A stretch of DNA of 36,512 nucleotides, taken from NCBI GenBank assembly GCA_016190895.1, contig JACPPR010000065.1:1-36512 (forward strand), given 5' to 3'. The position numbers and the translations under genes were made by a program. The DNA comes from Chloroflexota bacterium. GTDB lineage: Bacteria; Chloroflexota; Dehalococcoidia; Dehalococcoidales; UBA2162. The notes beneath the pieces were generated by a model. That model had not been told where the DNA came from and did no database searches. It worked only from the letters and a program-made list of their open reading frames with translations. This document shows, piece by piece, positions 22,850-31,852 of the stretch. The first letter of the stretch is position 1. Every line of letters starts with the position of its first letter.

Positions 22850-23030
22850 TCTCTTAATCTCCCCTTCGACAGGCTCCTTCGGCTTCGCTCAGGACAAGTC
22901 AGGACAAGCTCTTTACAAAAGGGAGATACCTGGTTCCTCCCCCTTTGGCAAAGTCCCGATTCACTTCGTTCATACGGGATTCCGTATGAGTTTACGAATC
23001 GGAAGGGGAATGAGGGGGATTTTGAGTTAG
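22850..23030. repeat. composite palindromic spacer repeat E, copy 1
   Basis: Within the 447-base gap between the divergent pfpI and moxR genes. It contains ttcgacaggctccttcgg and a segment (aagctctttacaaaaggg, then agatacctggt) that is shared in diverged form with 34215-34260. Further inverted pairs such as ctccccctttggc and ggaaggggaatgaggggg flank cattcgtaaactcatacgg-like arms. A frame across it (about 77 codons) is repeat-derived and not a gene. Nothing else is seen in the gap apart from TATAAT at 23090-23095. Confidence 0.65.
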
Positions 23031-23156
23031 TTTTTCCTGGTTTCGGAAGACCCGGGAGGGCAAAATTTTCTTTTGTCCCTATCTTCGTGTATAATTAATT
23101 ATCTAATGGTCGTTGGCATTGCCTGTAGGACATTGCTTAAACGGTGGAGGTAGAAG

Positions 23157-24119
23157 ATGGGTAGTGAGACAGCCCGGGCTCACCAGCTAATCCAACAAAT
23201 AATCGGCAACATCGAGCAGGTAATCGTTGGTAAGCGAGAGGCGGTGGAGCTGGCCATAGTCGCTGTGATTAGCCAGGGGCATCTGCTTATCGAGGATGCG
23301 CCGGGCGTTGGCAAGACCATGCTGGCTCGCAGCCTGGCAAAATCCATCAACTGCACCTTCAAGCGAATTCAGTTCACTCCGGATATGCTGCCCGGCGATA
23401 TAACCGGAGTCACCGTCTACAATCAAAAGACAAACGAATTTGAGTTTCGCGCCGGGCCGATTATGGCTCAGGTGGTTCTGGCCGATGAAATCAACCGGGC
23501 CACTCCCAAGGTTCAATCAGCTCTTCTGGAACCGATGGAAGAAAGACAGCTCACTGTAGACGGAATCACTTACCCGATGCCCGTTCCTTTCCACGTTTTA
23601 GCCACACAGGACCCGATCGAATATGAGGGTCTCTTTCCCCTGCCCGAGGCACAACTGGACAGATTTCTGCTGAGGATAAGCCTCGGGTATCCCTCCGAGT
23701 CCGATGAAATCATCATTATGGAGAGACAGCAGCATGCCCACCCCGTCCAGCAAATCACCCCCGTAGCAGATGCTTCGGATATCGTCTGGCTTCAGGAAAC
23801 AGTGAAGAACGTCTATGTCGACGACCTGGTCAAACGGTACATCATCTCGGTTGTGGAGGCAACGCGCCACCACCGCTCGATATATCTCGGCGCCTCGCCA
23901 CGCGGCTCGCTTGCCCTTTTTCGCACCAGCCAGGCCCGGGCAATAATGCAGGGGCGCGACTATGTGCTGCCCGACGATATTAAAGCCCTGGCGGAACCCG
24001 TCCTCGCCCACAGGCTGATATTACCCGCAACAGACCACGTTCAGGATAGAACCGGACGGATTGTCATCGCTGAAATACTCGAAAAGGTTCCCGTGCCGGG
24101 AACAATACCTGCCCGCTAA
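23157..24119 (+). CDS. MoxR-family AAA+ ATPase
   Basis: A 320-residue chaperone-like ATPase that matures or remodels partner complexes. Walker A is [12 protein letters not shown] (46-57, Lys53), Walker B is [14 protein letters not shown], and the MoxR hallmark [20 protein letters not shown] and the later [11 protein letters not shown] (sensor/arginine region) are present. It is the first gene of the MoxR, DUF58, transglutaminase cluster; in such clusters the ATPase is thought to act on the DUF58 (von Willebrand-like) protein. The ATG at 23157 follows GGTGGAGG. Confidence 0.95.
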   Translation: MGSETARAHQLIQQIIGNIEQVIVGKREAVELAIVAVISQGHLLIEDAPGVGKTMLARSLAKSINCTFKRIQFTPDMLPGDITGVTVYNQKTNEFEFRAGPIMAQVVLADEINRATPKVQSALLEPMEERQLTVDGITYPMPVPFHVLATQDPIEYEGLFPLPEAQLDRFLLRISLGYPSESDEIIIMERQQHAHPVQQITPVADASDIVWLQETVKNVYVDDLVKRYIISVVEATRHHRSIYLGASPRGSLALFRTSQARAIMQGRDYVLPDDIKALAEPVLAHRLILPATDHVQDRTGRIVIAEILEKVPVPGTIPAR

Positions 24120-24166
24120 CGGGGGCCAAACCTGAGTCTTTTCCAGTAATTTCCCGGAGACAAGCT

Positions 24167-25387
24167 ATGAAAATTCGAGCGACTCTTAGTATCGTGGCGC
24201 TGGTTTGTCTCCTCGCCATAGCGCTGGCTCTCGGCTCGGTGCTGCTGCTGCGCGTCTTCACTATGGCAGTGCTGGCGCTATTGTTGGGTTATCTCTGGAC
24301 GCAGCTCGGTATCCGCAGCTTGACTGCTCAGGTCAAGAAATCAGCCGAGCGCTGCCAGGCAGGCAGCTCGTTCGATGAGGAAATTACGGTAGCTAACAGC
24401 AGCCGGACACCCAGGGTTCTGGTTAAAGTCGAGGAAAACACTGATTTGCCAGGCTACCACAACGCTACCATTTTCACTCTGGCCGGACGGCGTTCTCGCT
24501 CCTGGCAAATCCGGGTATACTGCCGGCGCCGTGGGCTGTATAAGTTGGGAAGTCTGAAGGTTACATCCACCGACCCGTTCGGTTTTTTCTCCCGGCAACA
24601 TTATCTGGGAGAGCCGCAAAGTATCCTGGTCTACCCGGCCACCCTGGAACTGCCGCTCTTCCAGCCGCTATCATATAATGAGCCGGGGGCCGGTCCCAGC
24701 CGGTGGCTATCGAGCGAGGTCGGTCCTAACGCTTCCCGGGTGCGCGAGTATGCTGGCGGCGATACTCTTAACCGCATCCACTGGCGGAGCACCGCTCACA
24801 CCGGCAAGATTATGGTTAAAGAATTCGATGCCGATTACTCTCACAATGCTCCCAAACATACCTGGATTATCCTGGATATGAACCAGGCCTCTCAAGCCGG
24901 GAAGGGCGATGAGGGTACCGAAGATTGCGCCGTCACTATCGCTGCTTCGCTGATAAAGAAATATGTGGATAACGACCATCCCGTAGGATTGATTGCAACC
25001 GGCGACCAGTCTTACCTTTTTCCACCTGACACGGAAAGCCAGCATTTGTGGCAAGTACTGGAAGCCCTGGCTCTGATGAAGGCCACAGGAAAAACCCCGA
25101 TAGAGCGATTAGTTTCTCAGGAGATAGAACGCTTCGACTCTAACTCCGTAATTATCGTTGTCACGCCTTCCGCAACCGACCGGATGGCAGCCACTCTCCG
25201 TCAGGCAATAAACCGCGGCGCCACGGTTATGATTGTATCGCTCGATGCAGCCAGCTTCGGAGGAATGGAAACGGCTAATGCCACGGCGCATCTGGCTGCC
25301 GTAGGCTGCCGGGTGTATACCGTCAGACAGGGGGATGACCTGGCTAAGGCGCTCGATAGCCGGGCGCACATTCCACAGCGGAGATAA
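24167..25387 (+). CDS. DUF58 membrane protein
   Basis: A 406-residue protein with two adjacent N-terminal membrane helices (about 5-25 and 28-46), a beta-rich domain (about 60-190), and the DUF58 core. The diagnostic motif VREYAGGDTLNRIHWRSTA lies at about 195-215, followed by a von Willebrand factor A-like fold (HTWIILDM... SVIIVVTPS). Its function is unknown, but it regularly accompanies MoxR ATPases and transglutaminase-domain proteins. It lies 47 bases after moxR. It is likely anchored in the cytoplasmic membrane with most of its mass in the cytoplasm. Confidence 0.92.
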   Translation: MKIRATLSIVALVCLLAIALALGSVLLLRVFTMAVLALLLGYLWTQLGIRSLTAQVKKSAERCQAGSSFDEEITVANSSRTPRVLVKVEENTDLPGYHNATIFTLAGRRSRSWQIRVYCRRRGLYKLGSLKVTSTDPFGFFSRQHYLGEPQSILVYPATLELPLFQPLSYNEPGAGPSRWLSSEVGPNASRVREYAGGDTLNRIHWRSTAHTGKIMVKEFDADYSHNAPKHTWIILDMNQASQAGKGDEGTEDCAVTIAASLIKKYVDNDHPVGLIATGDQSYLFPPDTESQHLWQVLEALALMKATGKTPIERLVSQEIERFDSNSVIIVVTPSATDRMAATLRQAINRGATVMIVSLDAASFGGMETANATAHLAAVGCRVYTVRQGDDLAKALDSRAHIPQRR

Positions 25388-25397
25388 AACAAACAAA

Positions 25398-25508
25398 TCC
25401 GGATTGCAAAGCTCAAATTACAAATGAAATCCAAATGCTTTAATGCCAAAACTTTTTGAATTTAGGACTTTGTCATTTGACATTTGAACTTCTCTAGGAC
25501 TTGGGATT
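25398..25508. repeat. AT-rich dispersed repeat, copy 4
   Basis: Contains agctcaaattacaaatga, atccaaatgctttaatgcc, aggactttgtcatttgac and acatttgaacttct. It separates the DUF58 and transglutaminase genes inside an otherwise compact cluster. It supplies an upstream in-frame TTG for the transglutaminase gene. Confidence 0.8.
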
Positions 25509-25534
25509 TAGCGCTTAGGGTTTATAGGTTAGAA

Positions 25535-27757
25535 ATGTCACGAGCCAAACTTAAGTCGTTGTTGGGTAGCTGGCAGGAATGGGGAACGATTGTTTTCCTT
25601 CTTCTGACCCTGAGCATTTCGGTCGGCTCGGTGGAGCAAGCCCATTGGGTAACACCCGAGCTATCGCTGATGCTCGTCCTCACCCTTGCTGTGCTGACCG
25701 GTTGGATACTGTGTAAAAGCAGATTACCCGTCCTTATAGCACATCCTCTTGCCATACTTCTGGGCGCTGCCGTAACTGTCTGGCGAGCATCCGGTATTTT
25801 TGCCTCGCCGGACCTGGCATCCCGAATTAGCCAGCTAGCCGCCGCCTCGCAATCCTGGTGGCAGGCGCTGAATACGTCTCAACCCGCCGAGGGCTCGGCG
25901 CATTTTGTCGTTTTTCTTGTCTTTCTAACCTGGATAATGGGCTACATCTCGACTTGGTTTATTCTGCGCAGGAGAAATGCCTGGGTAGGCATTTGCCTGG
26001 GCGCCACCGCTCTCCTGGTAAACCTGAGTAACTTACCGACGCAGTATTTCGTCTTTTTCTTATATTACGCCCTGGCGGCTCTATTTCTGGTCGGTATGAC
26101 GAATCTGGCAAAGCAAGACGACTGGTTCAAAGACCAGAACATCCCTTATCCCGCTAAGAGCGCCATTAACTCCGTAGCATCTTTACTTTGTCTCAGCAGC
26201 CTGGTGGTCTCCGTTGCCTGGCTCACCCCCGAATTGCGCATCGAGCGATTCGAGACCTGGATAGGTGGGAGCTTGGGTCGGACTATGGAGAAACAGTTCG
26301 ACAATTTCTTTGCTTCCATTCCGGCCAAGCAGCCTATTCTAAGAAGCGATGAAAAGAACGCCCTGTTTTTCGGGGATTCCTCTTTCGACCAAGGCGACCA
26401 GCTGCACTTTGTCATCATCTCCGACCAACCGCTTTACTTGCGAACCAGAATGTATGATAACTATACCACTTCAGGCTGGACAAGCAGTAACGCTACGGAG
26501 CACACTCACAGGCAGGGAACTCTCACCCCTGAAACAAGTGAGCTTGCCAAACTGCGCCAGATAACCTATACGGTGGTGCCTAAAGTAAAGACGGATATCC
26601 TGCTGAACGGAGGGGAGTTCGTTTCTTCCAGTATTCCAGCATCGGTGCGGACTCTGCCTCCACTGAGCTTTAGCACAGACCCGACCCAGCCCACCTCCGG
26701 CACCGATACTGTGGCTATCACCAGCCTTTACTCCCTCAAGCCCGACCGCCATTATAGAGTCACGGCCAGCATCAGTGCGTCCGCACCCGAAGACCTGTCC
26801 CGCACCGATGGGGAATACCCTTCCTGGGTTACCGATTACTATCTGCAATTACCCGCCTTTTTCCCTGAGCGCGTCAGGCGACTGAGTGAAGCCGTGACAA
26901 GACAGGCGAAAACGCCTTATGACAAGGCAATCGCCATCAAGGACTATCTGGCCAACATCGAGTACCAACTGGAAGCGACAGCTCCACCCGCCCGGGTCGA
27001 TGGTATCGACTATTTTCTTTTCACCCAGAAATCGGGCAATTGTGTCCAGTTCGCCTCGGCTATGGCAGTCATGCTTCGTTCTCTCGGCATACCGTCCAGA
27101 GTACTCAGCGGCTACGCACCCGGTGAAACGGATGCCAACACGGGGAATTACGTTCTTACCGCTAAGGACAGCCATGCCTGGCCGGAGGTTTATTTCTCCG
27201 GCTACGGCTGGGTAGGTTTTGAAGCTACCCCGGGTCAAAATACTGAACCCGGCTTAACAGATGGCATCGAAGATACGGGAGCGGTTTCTCCTTCAGCTCA
27301 ATCTTCGGATGAGCTGTTGGAGGAGGATATCGGGGGTGGTAGTCTTGGTATCAGTAGTGCAGCAGCAACAAACGCCACAAACCTTTGGGGGATGTACTTT
27401 ATGTACATCTTCGGCGGCATTTTCACGCTGGTGGTCATAATCTGGCTATTCGTCACAGGCCGCGAACGGCATCTAGCAAAACCAGATTACTCATCTAAGA
27501 TCTACCGCCAGATGTGCTTCTTTGCCTCGCTGGTTGGCATGAGTCCCAGACCTCAGCAGACGCCTCTCGAATACGGCGCCAAACTGGCCTCGGCCTTTCC
27601 TCTGCAGGCCGAGGCATTCGGCAATATCGTCCAAACCTATGTCGAGAGCCAGTACAGCGCCGATAAGAAACTCGGCCGCTGGGAGGGCTACAGACTCCAG
27701 CGGTCCTGGCGCGAGGCGCGCCGGCGCCTTATCAGGCGGCGGCTCCACCTGCGCTAA
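25535..27757 (+). CDS. TgpA-like membrane transglutaminase-domain protein
   Basis: A 740-residue membrane protein. About six helices occupy residues 15-240, then an extracytoplasmic region carries the transglutaminase core with catalytic Cys503 (KSGNCVQFASAM), His547 (DSHAWPEVYF) and Glu563 (GFEATPG) at the third triad position, often Asp. A last helix (about 638-660, FMYIFGGIFTLVVIIWLFV) and a DUF4129-like cytoplasmic tail follow. TgpA homologues may cleave or crosslink envelope peptides; activity here is unproven. Start ATG 25535 was chosen because the upstream frame (TTG at 25484) lies within an AT-rich repeat. The Shine-Dalgarno is weak (TAGGTTAG). It is the third gene of the MoxR/DUF58 cluster. 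Confidence 0.9.
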   Translation: MSRAKLKSLLGSWQEWGTIVFLLLTLSISVGSVEQAHWVTPELSLMLVLTLAVLTGWILCKSRLPVLIAHPLAILLGAAVTVWRASGIFASPDLASRISQLAAASQSWWQALNTSQPAEGSAHFVVFLVFLTWIMGYISTWFILRRRNAWVGICLGATALLVNLSNLPTQYFVFFLYYALAALFLVGMTNLAKQDDWFKDQNIPYPAKSAINSVASLLCLSSLVVSVAWLTPELRIERFETWIGGSLGRTMEKQFDNFFASIPAKQPILRSDEKNALFFGDSSFDQGDQLHFVIISDQPLYLRTRMYDNYTTSGWTSSNATEHTHRQGTLTPETSELAKLRQITYTVVPKVKTDILLNGGEFVSSSIPASVRTLPPLSFSTDPTQPTSGTDTVAITSLYSLKPDRHYRVTASISASAPEDLSRTDGEYPSWVTDYYLQLPAFFPERVRRLSEAVTRQAKTPYDKAIAIKDYLANIEYQLEATAPPARVDGIDYFLFTQKSGNCVQFASAMAVMLRSLGIPSRVLSGYAPGETDANTGNYVLTAKDSHAWPEVYFSGYGWVGFEATPGQNTEPGLTDGIEDTGAVSPSAQSSDELLEEDIGGGSLGISSAAATNATNLWGMYFMYIFGGIFTLVVIIWLFVTGRERHLAKPDYSSKIYRQMCFFASLVGMSPRPQQTPLEYGAKLASAFPLQAEAFGNIVQTYVESQYSADKKLGRWEGYRLQRSWREARRRLIRRRLHLR

Positions 27758-27765
27758 GCACGAAA

Positions 27766-27960
27766 TCCGAAATACTAAACACAAAACAAATCCAAATGCT
27801 TTAATACCTGAAACATTCTCCACAATATTGAGAGCATTTAACAACACTCTGTCATTCCCCCGCCCCGTATCACGGTACGGGGTAAACTCCGGCAGGGAAT
27901 CCATATTTTTGCTTTGGAATTTGGATTTTATTTGGCATTTGGGCTTTGACATTTGAGCTT
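27766..27960. repeat. AT-rich dispersed repeat, copy 5, split by another palindrome
   Basis: The A-rich left half (acaaatccaaatgcttta) and T-rich right half (gctttggaatttggatttt, tttggcatttgggctttg) are separated by a GC-rich palindrome at about 27848-27905 with arms CCCCGTA (27864-27870) and TACGGGG (27877-27883), itself flanked by gtcattccc and gggaatcc. This looks like a second repeat nested in the first. The right end supplies TTGACA for the promoter below. Confidence 0.75.
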
Positions 27961-27976
27961 TTCAAGGGTATATAAT
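27946..27976 (+). promoter_or_regulatory. promoter of the carboxylesterase gene
   Basis: TTGACA (27946-27951), 17 bases, then TATATA (27969-27974; TATAAT is also present at 27971-27976). The -35 lies in the end of the AT-rich repeat, so the repeat seems to contribute to expression. Confidence 0.6.
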
Positions 27977-28006
27977 AGCCTCGCTACAAACATCTTGGAG
28001 AGAACA

Positions 28007-29542
28007 ATGAGCCAGACATTCAATACGATTGTGAACACGACCTCGGGCAAGCTGCAAGGTCAACACGAGGACGGATTATATGTTTTCAGAGGCATACCTT
28101 ACGCCGCGCCTCCGACCGGCAAGCGGCGCTGGCTGCCCCCGCAGCCATTGGAACCGTGGCGGGGAGTCCGTGAGGCCAAGAGCTTTGGAGACATTGCGCC
28201 TCAGAGCAATAGCCCGTTCGGCGCCTTCCGGGAACCGGCCGCACCTGAACCCCAGGGTGAAGACTGCCTGTTTCTGAATATCTGGAGCCCCGGGCTCGAT
28301 GACCGGCGCCGTCCGGTAATGGTCTGGATCCATGGCGGGGCCTTTAGCCGGGGGTCAGGCTCAAGCTCCAGACACCCCGCAGACACGCTGGCCAGACGCG
28401 GCAACGCCGTGCTGGTTACCATTAACTACCGGCTGGGCCCGCTGGGCTTCTTACGGCTGAAAGAGGCTACCAATGGACTTATCCCCGCCACTGGAAACGA
28501 GGGTTTGTTAGACCAGATCGCCGCCCTGCGCTGGGTCAACGACAACATCGCCGCCTTTGGCGGCGACCCGGCCAATATCACTGTTTTCGGTGAATCAGCG
28601 GGGGCGATGAGCGTGGGCTGTTTGCTGGCTATGCCGCAAGCCAGAGGCCTGTTCCAAAAAGCGATACTCCAGAGCGGAGCCAGCACCTTCCGGCCCCGGG
28701 ACCCCGCTGTCAGAATAGGCGAGAGATTTCTGGAGGGTCTTGGCATCGAAGCGAAAAACGCCTCGATTCTGATGTCTTTGACCACTGAAATGCTGATACA
28801 AGCTCAATTACCCCCGCTGACGCCCACTCGAGCGGCGGCTTCCAGTAACCGTGGCGCCACCTTCAAGCCTGTCGTCGATGGAGAAACCCTGCCCGAAATT
28901 CCGCTCGATGCGATACAAAGAGGCTCGGCAAAAGACGTCATCGTGCTAACCGGCTCCAACCTTGAAGAGGCTAAACTCTTCGGCGCGACTAGCCCGGCTC
29001 TGAAGAACCTGGACGAAGACGGGCTGGTGAAACGGGTGCAGCGGCAATTACCTCTCGATTACGGCAAGCCCCTTATCGAGCAGTACCGGAATATCAGAAA
29101 GAAGCGTGGACTGGATGCCAGTCCCGCTGAAATCCTGATGGCGATACAGACCGACCAGCAATTTCGCATCCCGGATGTCCGGCTGGCTGAAACCCAGCGC
29201 CGCCTGGACGTGAAAGCCTATAGCTACCTGTTCGACTGGAAAGCAGCCACACCCGGCCTGGGCGCCTGTCACGCTCTCGATGTCGGCTTTGTTTTTAACT
29301 GTCTGGATGCCGGTTTTCACGGCTCGGGACCGGCGGCGGAAAGGCTGGTCGGTTTTATGCAGGATGCCTGGCTCGCTTTTGCCCGCACCGGCGACCCCAG
29401 CTGTGAAAGTCTCGGCGAATGGCCCCTCTACGGAGATACCCGTGAGACCATGATTTTGGGCGAGGATTGCCGTGTCGAGGCAGCCCCCTACGAAGAAGAA
29501 CGCCGGATTTGGGATTCCGTCCCCAATATCCACCTCGGCTAG
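28007..29542 (+). CDS. type B carboxylesterase
   Basis: A 511-residue alpha/beta hydrolase of the cholinesterase/para-nitrobenzyl esterase family, which hydrolyses carboxylic esters. The oxyanion-hole motif is VWIHGGAFSRGS, the nucleophile Ser197 is in GESAGAMS, the acid is Glu320 or Glu321 (TGSNLEEAKLF), and His422 is in GACHALDVGFVF. EDCLFLNIWSP is the family signature. There is no signal peptide, so it is cytosolic. Start ATG 28007 follows GGAGAG; an in-frame upstream ATG-like extension to 27953 falls in the repeat and promoter and was rejected. The natural substrate is unknown. Confidence 0.93.
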   Translation: MSQTFNTIVNTTSGKLQGQHEDGLYVFRGIPYAAPPTGKRRWLPPQPLEPWRGVREAKSFGDIAPQSNSPFGAFREPAAPEPQGEDCLFLNIWSPGLDDRRRPVMVWIHGGAFSRGSGSSSRHPADTLARRGNAVLVTINYRLGPLGFLRLKEATNGLIPATGNEGLLDQIAALRWVNDNIAAFGGDPANITVFGESAGAMSVGCLLAMPQARGLFQKAILQSGASTFRPRDPAVRIGERFLEGLGIEAKNASILMSLTTEMLIQAQLPPLTPTRAAASSNRGATFKPVVDGETLPEIPLDAIQRGSAKDVIVLTGSNLEEAKLFGATSPALKNLDEDGLVKRVQRQLPLDYGKPLIEQYRNIRKKRGLDASPAEILMAIQTDQQFRIPDVRLAETQRRLDVKAYSYLFDWKAATPGLGACHALDVGFVFNCLDAGFHGSGPAAERLVGFMQDAWLAFARTGDPSCESLGEWPLYGDTRETMILGEDCRVEAAPYEEERRIWDSVPNIHLG

Positions 29543-29634
29543 TCCCCGGTTCCAGATGCTTTCTGGACAAAACGCAGCAGGGAGAATATGATATAAATAC
29601 TGAAAATCCCAGATGATGAGAGGAGGATTCTACG

Positions 29635-30984
29635 ATGGCAACGGCTACACGGACACGGATAACTCTGGAAAAGACCGACTCAGCAAGAGAAAAGAAGCTC
29701 ATCGCTCAAATCGAGAAGAAGCACGGTAAGAGTGTAGAGGAGCTCCGGCAAGAAAGGGACAAGAGAATCAGGGATGCTCAGCAGTTAAAGGAACCTGATA
29801 GGGTCCCCGTCACCTTTAACGTGGGGGCCTTCGCCTGCAAGTACGCTGGCTTGCCTAATTCCGTAATGTATTACGACCCCGCCGCTTACAGGGACGCCTG
29901 CCTCAAGGCAATCCTTGATTTGGAGCCGGATTCGGGCGGGGCGGCAGTAGGCACCAATTCAGGCATTATGCTGGAGCTACTTGATACCAAACACCAGCGC
30001 TGGCCCGGCGGTACCCTGCCCGAGGATGCTGTATACCAGTTCGTCGAGGGCGAGTATATGAAGCAGGATGAGTACGACCTCTTCCTGAACGACCCATCCG
30101 ATTTCATCTTGCGCTACTATTTGCCGCGCCTTTACGGGACGCTATCGCCGGTTTCGAAGCTGCCCGCCTTCAGGAACATGGTCGGCGGCACGTCATTCGT
30201 TGGTGTTCTAAACTTCTTTCTCAATCCGGAGTTCAAGGGGCTTGCCAATAAGCTGACGAATGCCGCCGAAGAGCAACAGAGGTGGGCGAAAGAGGGGGCC
30301 GATTTCTCCGCACAGATGGAGCGCCTCGGCTATCCTTCCCAGCAGCAACGCGGCAATACGCCGGGCGGCGCCCCCTTCGATGCCGTTTCGGACTTTCTGA
30401 GAGGTATGCGCGGGGCGATGCTCGATATGTACCGCTGTCCGGATAAACTGCTGGCTGCCTGCGATAAGATTCTCGAATGGCGCATCGAGCGCTCGACTCC
30501 GGCCCAGCCGAGTAAGCCGGGTGAGATGGTTCGGGGCGGCGGCGCGCCTCTTCACCGCGGTTCCGATGGCTTTATGTCGATTCAGCAGTTCGAGAAGTTC
30601 TACTGGCCGGGTTTGAAAAAAGCCATTATGGTGGCTGTCGAACTGGGCTATACCACATCATCCTTCTGCGAGGGCATCTGGGACGAACGCCTGCACTATT
30701 GGCTCGAGATTCCGAAGGGTAAAGCCATCCTTCGTTTCGAGAAGACGGACATGTTCAAAGCCAAGGAAGTCCTGGGCGGTCACCACTGCATTCAGGGCGG
30801 CGTTCCTTCCTCACTGCTGGAAGTCGGCTCTCCCTCGGAGGTCGAGGAGTACTGCAAGAAACTCATCAAGGTGTGCGGCAAAGGCGGCGGTTTCATCCTT
30901 GGTCCGGGCAGTTCAATCGATTACGCCAAGCCGGAAAACCTGAAGGCGATGATAGACGCCGCCGAGAAGTACGGCAGGTACTAG
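29635..30984 (+). CDS. uroporphyrinogen decarboxylase-family protein (methyltransferase-like)
   Basis: A 449-residue protein of the URO-D superfamily, which includes true uroporphyrinogen decarboxylases and corrinoid or coenzyme M methyltransferases (MtaA/CmuA type). The N-terminus has an extra charged segment (10-48). Then come KEPDRVPVTF and a barrel with FYWPGLKKAI, SSFCEGIWD and the C-terminal GGGFILGPGSSIDYAKPENL, which matches the family's last strand. It is longer than haem-pathway HemE (about 350) and lacks its exact N-terminal active-site signature. A corrinoid-linked methyl-transfer or other one-carbon role is therefore more likely; this is inference. The ATG follows GAGGAGG. A strong terminator follows. 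Confidence 0.88.
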   Translation: MATATRTRITLEKTDSAREKKLIAQIEKKHGKSVEELRQERDKRIRDAQQLKEPDRVPVTFNVGAFACKYAGLPNSVMYYDPAAYRDACLKAILDLEPDSGGAAVGTNSGIMLELLDTKHQRWPGGTLPEDAVYQFVEGEYMKQDEYDLFLNDPSDFILRYYLPRLYGTLSPVSKLPAFRNMVGGTSFVGVLNFFLNPEFKGLANKLTNAAEEQQRWAKEGADFSAQMERLGYPSQQQRGNTPGGAPFDAVSDFLRGMRGAMLDMYRCPDKLLAACDKILEWRIERSTPAQPSKPGEMVRGGGAPLHRGSDGFMSIQQFEKFYWPGLKKAIMVAVELGYTTSSFCEGIWDERLHYWLEIPKGKAILRFEKTDMFKAKEVLGGHHCIQGGVPSSLLEVGSPSEVEEYCKKLIKVCGKGGGFILGPGSSIDYAKPENLKAMIDAAEKYGRY

Positions 30985-31007
30985 AGGTTCTTATTGCCAC
31001 AATTTTC

Positions 31008-31042
31008 AAAAAGGGGGAAGCATTTCTGCTTCCCCCTTTTTT
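31008..31042 (+). terminator. rho-independent terminator of the URO-D-family gene
   Basis: Perfect 14-base stem AAAAAGGGGGAAGC (31008-31021), a six-base loop and GCTTCCCCCTTTTT, ending in a run of six T (31037-31042). It lies 24 bases after the stop codon. The symmetric A/T tracts would let it work in both directions, which would also suit yajQ on the other strand. Confidence 0.92.
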
Positions 31043-31114
31043 ACAGAATTTTTTGGGTCATCCCAATCAGAGTTATCAAGCAGCTCAACTCTGAGATTGT
31101 CTAATAACGGACTT

Positions 31115-31199
31115 GTCATTCCGTGCTTGACACGGAATCCAGTAAACCCTGCTTAGGAACACAACGCTCATATTCTGGATACCGACTTTCGTCGGTATG
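31115..31199. repeat. palindromic spacer repeat F
   Basis: Two hairpins, ATTCCGTG-CTTGA-CACGGAAT (31118-31138) and ATACCGAC-TTTC-GTCGGTAT (31179-31198). They are linked by ggaatccag and its partner ctggata. It lies downstream of yajQ on the minus strand and resembles the gtcattcc...ggaatcc element nested at 27848-27905. Confidence 0.75.
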
Positions 31200-31221
31200 G
31201 CATAGCATTGTTAAACACTCT

Positions 31222-31707
31222 TCAGCTCTTCATATTGACAAACTGCAGAGGAATCTTGTAATCCTGCTCCCTGAGCAATCGCATGGCTTCCTGAAGGTCA
31301 TCGATGTTCTTACCTGTAATCCTGACCTGGTCTTCCTGGATAGCCGGCTGGACCTTGAGCTTCGTTCCCTTGATGAGCTTTACCATCTTCTGGGCTATCT
31401 CTCTGGGAATACCCTGCTTAATCTGGATGTCCAGCTTGGCCGGCGTCGTGTCTTCTATCTTCTTGAGTTCCAGGCACTTCGGGTCCACCTTAAACCGGGC
31501 GCATTGACCGATGAGCATCTCTGTAATTGCCTTAACATTACCATCGTCCCCACTAACGATATGAATACTCTTATTCTTTCTATCGAGAGTGACCTCGGAC
31601 TTCACGTTTTTGAAATCGAAGCGTGAGGAGATTTCACGCTTCACATTGCTGATTGCATTATCCAGCGCCTGCATGTCCACCAAGCTCACCACATCTAATG
31701 ACGGCAT
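31222..31707 (-). CDS. yajQ: YajQ-family nucleotide-binding protein
   Basis: A 161-residue cytosolic protein of the YajQ (UPF0234) family: two ferredoxin-like domains that bind nucleotides, with cyclic di-GMP binding reported for the Xanthomonas homologue. The N-terminal signature SLDVVSLVDMQALDNAISN and the C-terminal VRITGKNIDDLQEAM and LQFVNMKS match the full family length. It has GGGAGGT before the ATG at 31707 and an extended -10 at 31742-31750. It is transcribed divergently from the PAC2 gene. Confidence 0.95.
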   Translation of the reverse strand: MPSLDVVSLVDMQALDNAISNVKREISSRFDFKNVKSEVTLDRKNKSIHIVSGDDGNVKAITEMLIGQCARFKVDPKCLELKKIEDTTPAKLDIQIKQGIPREIAQKMVKLIKGTKLKVQPAIQEDQVRITGKNIDDLQEAMRLLREQDYKIPLQFVNMKS

Positions 31708-31741
31708 TCTTACCTCCCGGTCGGCACAATTAATACGATGT

Positions 31742-31750
31742 ATTCTAGCA
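31742..31750 (-). promoter_or_regulatory. extended -10 of yajQ
   Basis: Minus-strand TGC-TAGAAT, 34 bases upstream of the yajQ ATG. It pairs with the divergent promoter at 31812-31820. Confidence 0.5.
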
Positions 31751-31811
31751 CGAACATTACGATAATTCTAAATGAAATCAATCCTCACTCGTTTATTCCT
31801 ATTGGCGCAGG

Positions 31812-31820
31812 TGCTATAAT
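31812..31820 (+). promoter_or_regulatory. extended -10 of the PAC2-family gene
   Basis: TGC-TATAAT is a perfect extended -10. It lies 32 bases before the TTG start at 31853, which has its own GGAGGTG ribosome site. Confidence 0.65.
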
Positions 31821-31852
31821 TAATATGGTAAGAATGCAACGGAGGTGTCCAT

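Noticed and set aside
22797-23030. A 77-codon plus-strand frame upstream of moxR
   Set aside because: It is composed of the dispersed repeat (caggctcc, aagctctttacaaaaggg) and has no ribosome site or protein-like composition.
27953-28006. Upstream start extension of the carboxylesterase
   Set aside because: It would place the promoter hexamers and the repeat inside the coding region, whereas ATG 28007 has a proper GGAGAG site.
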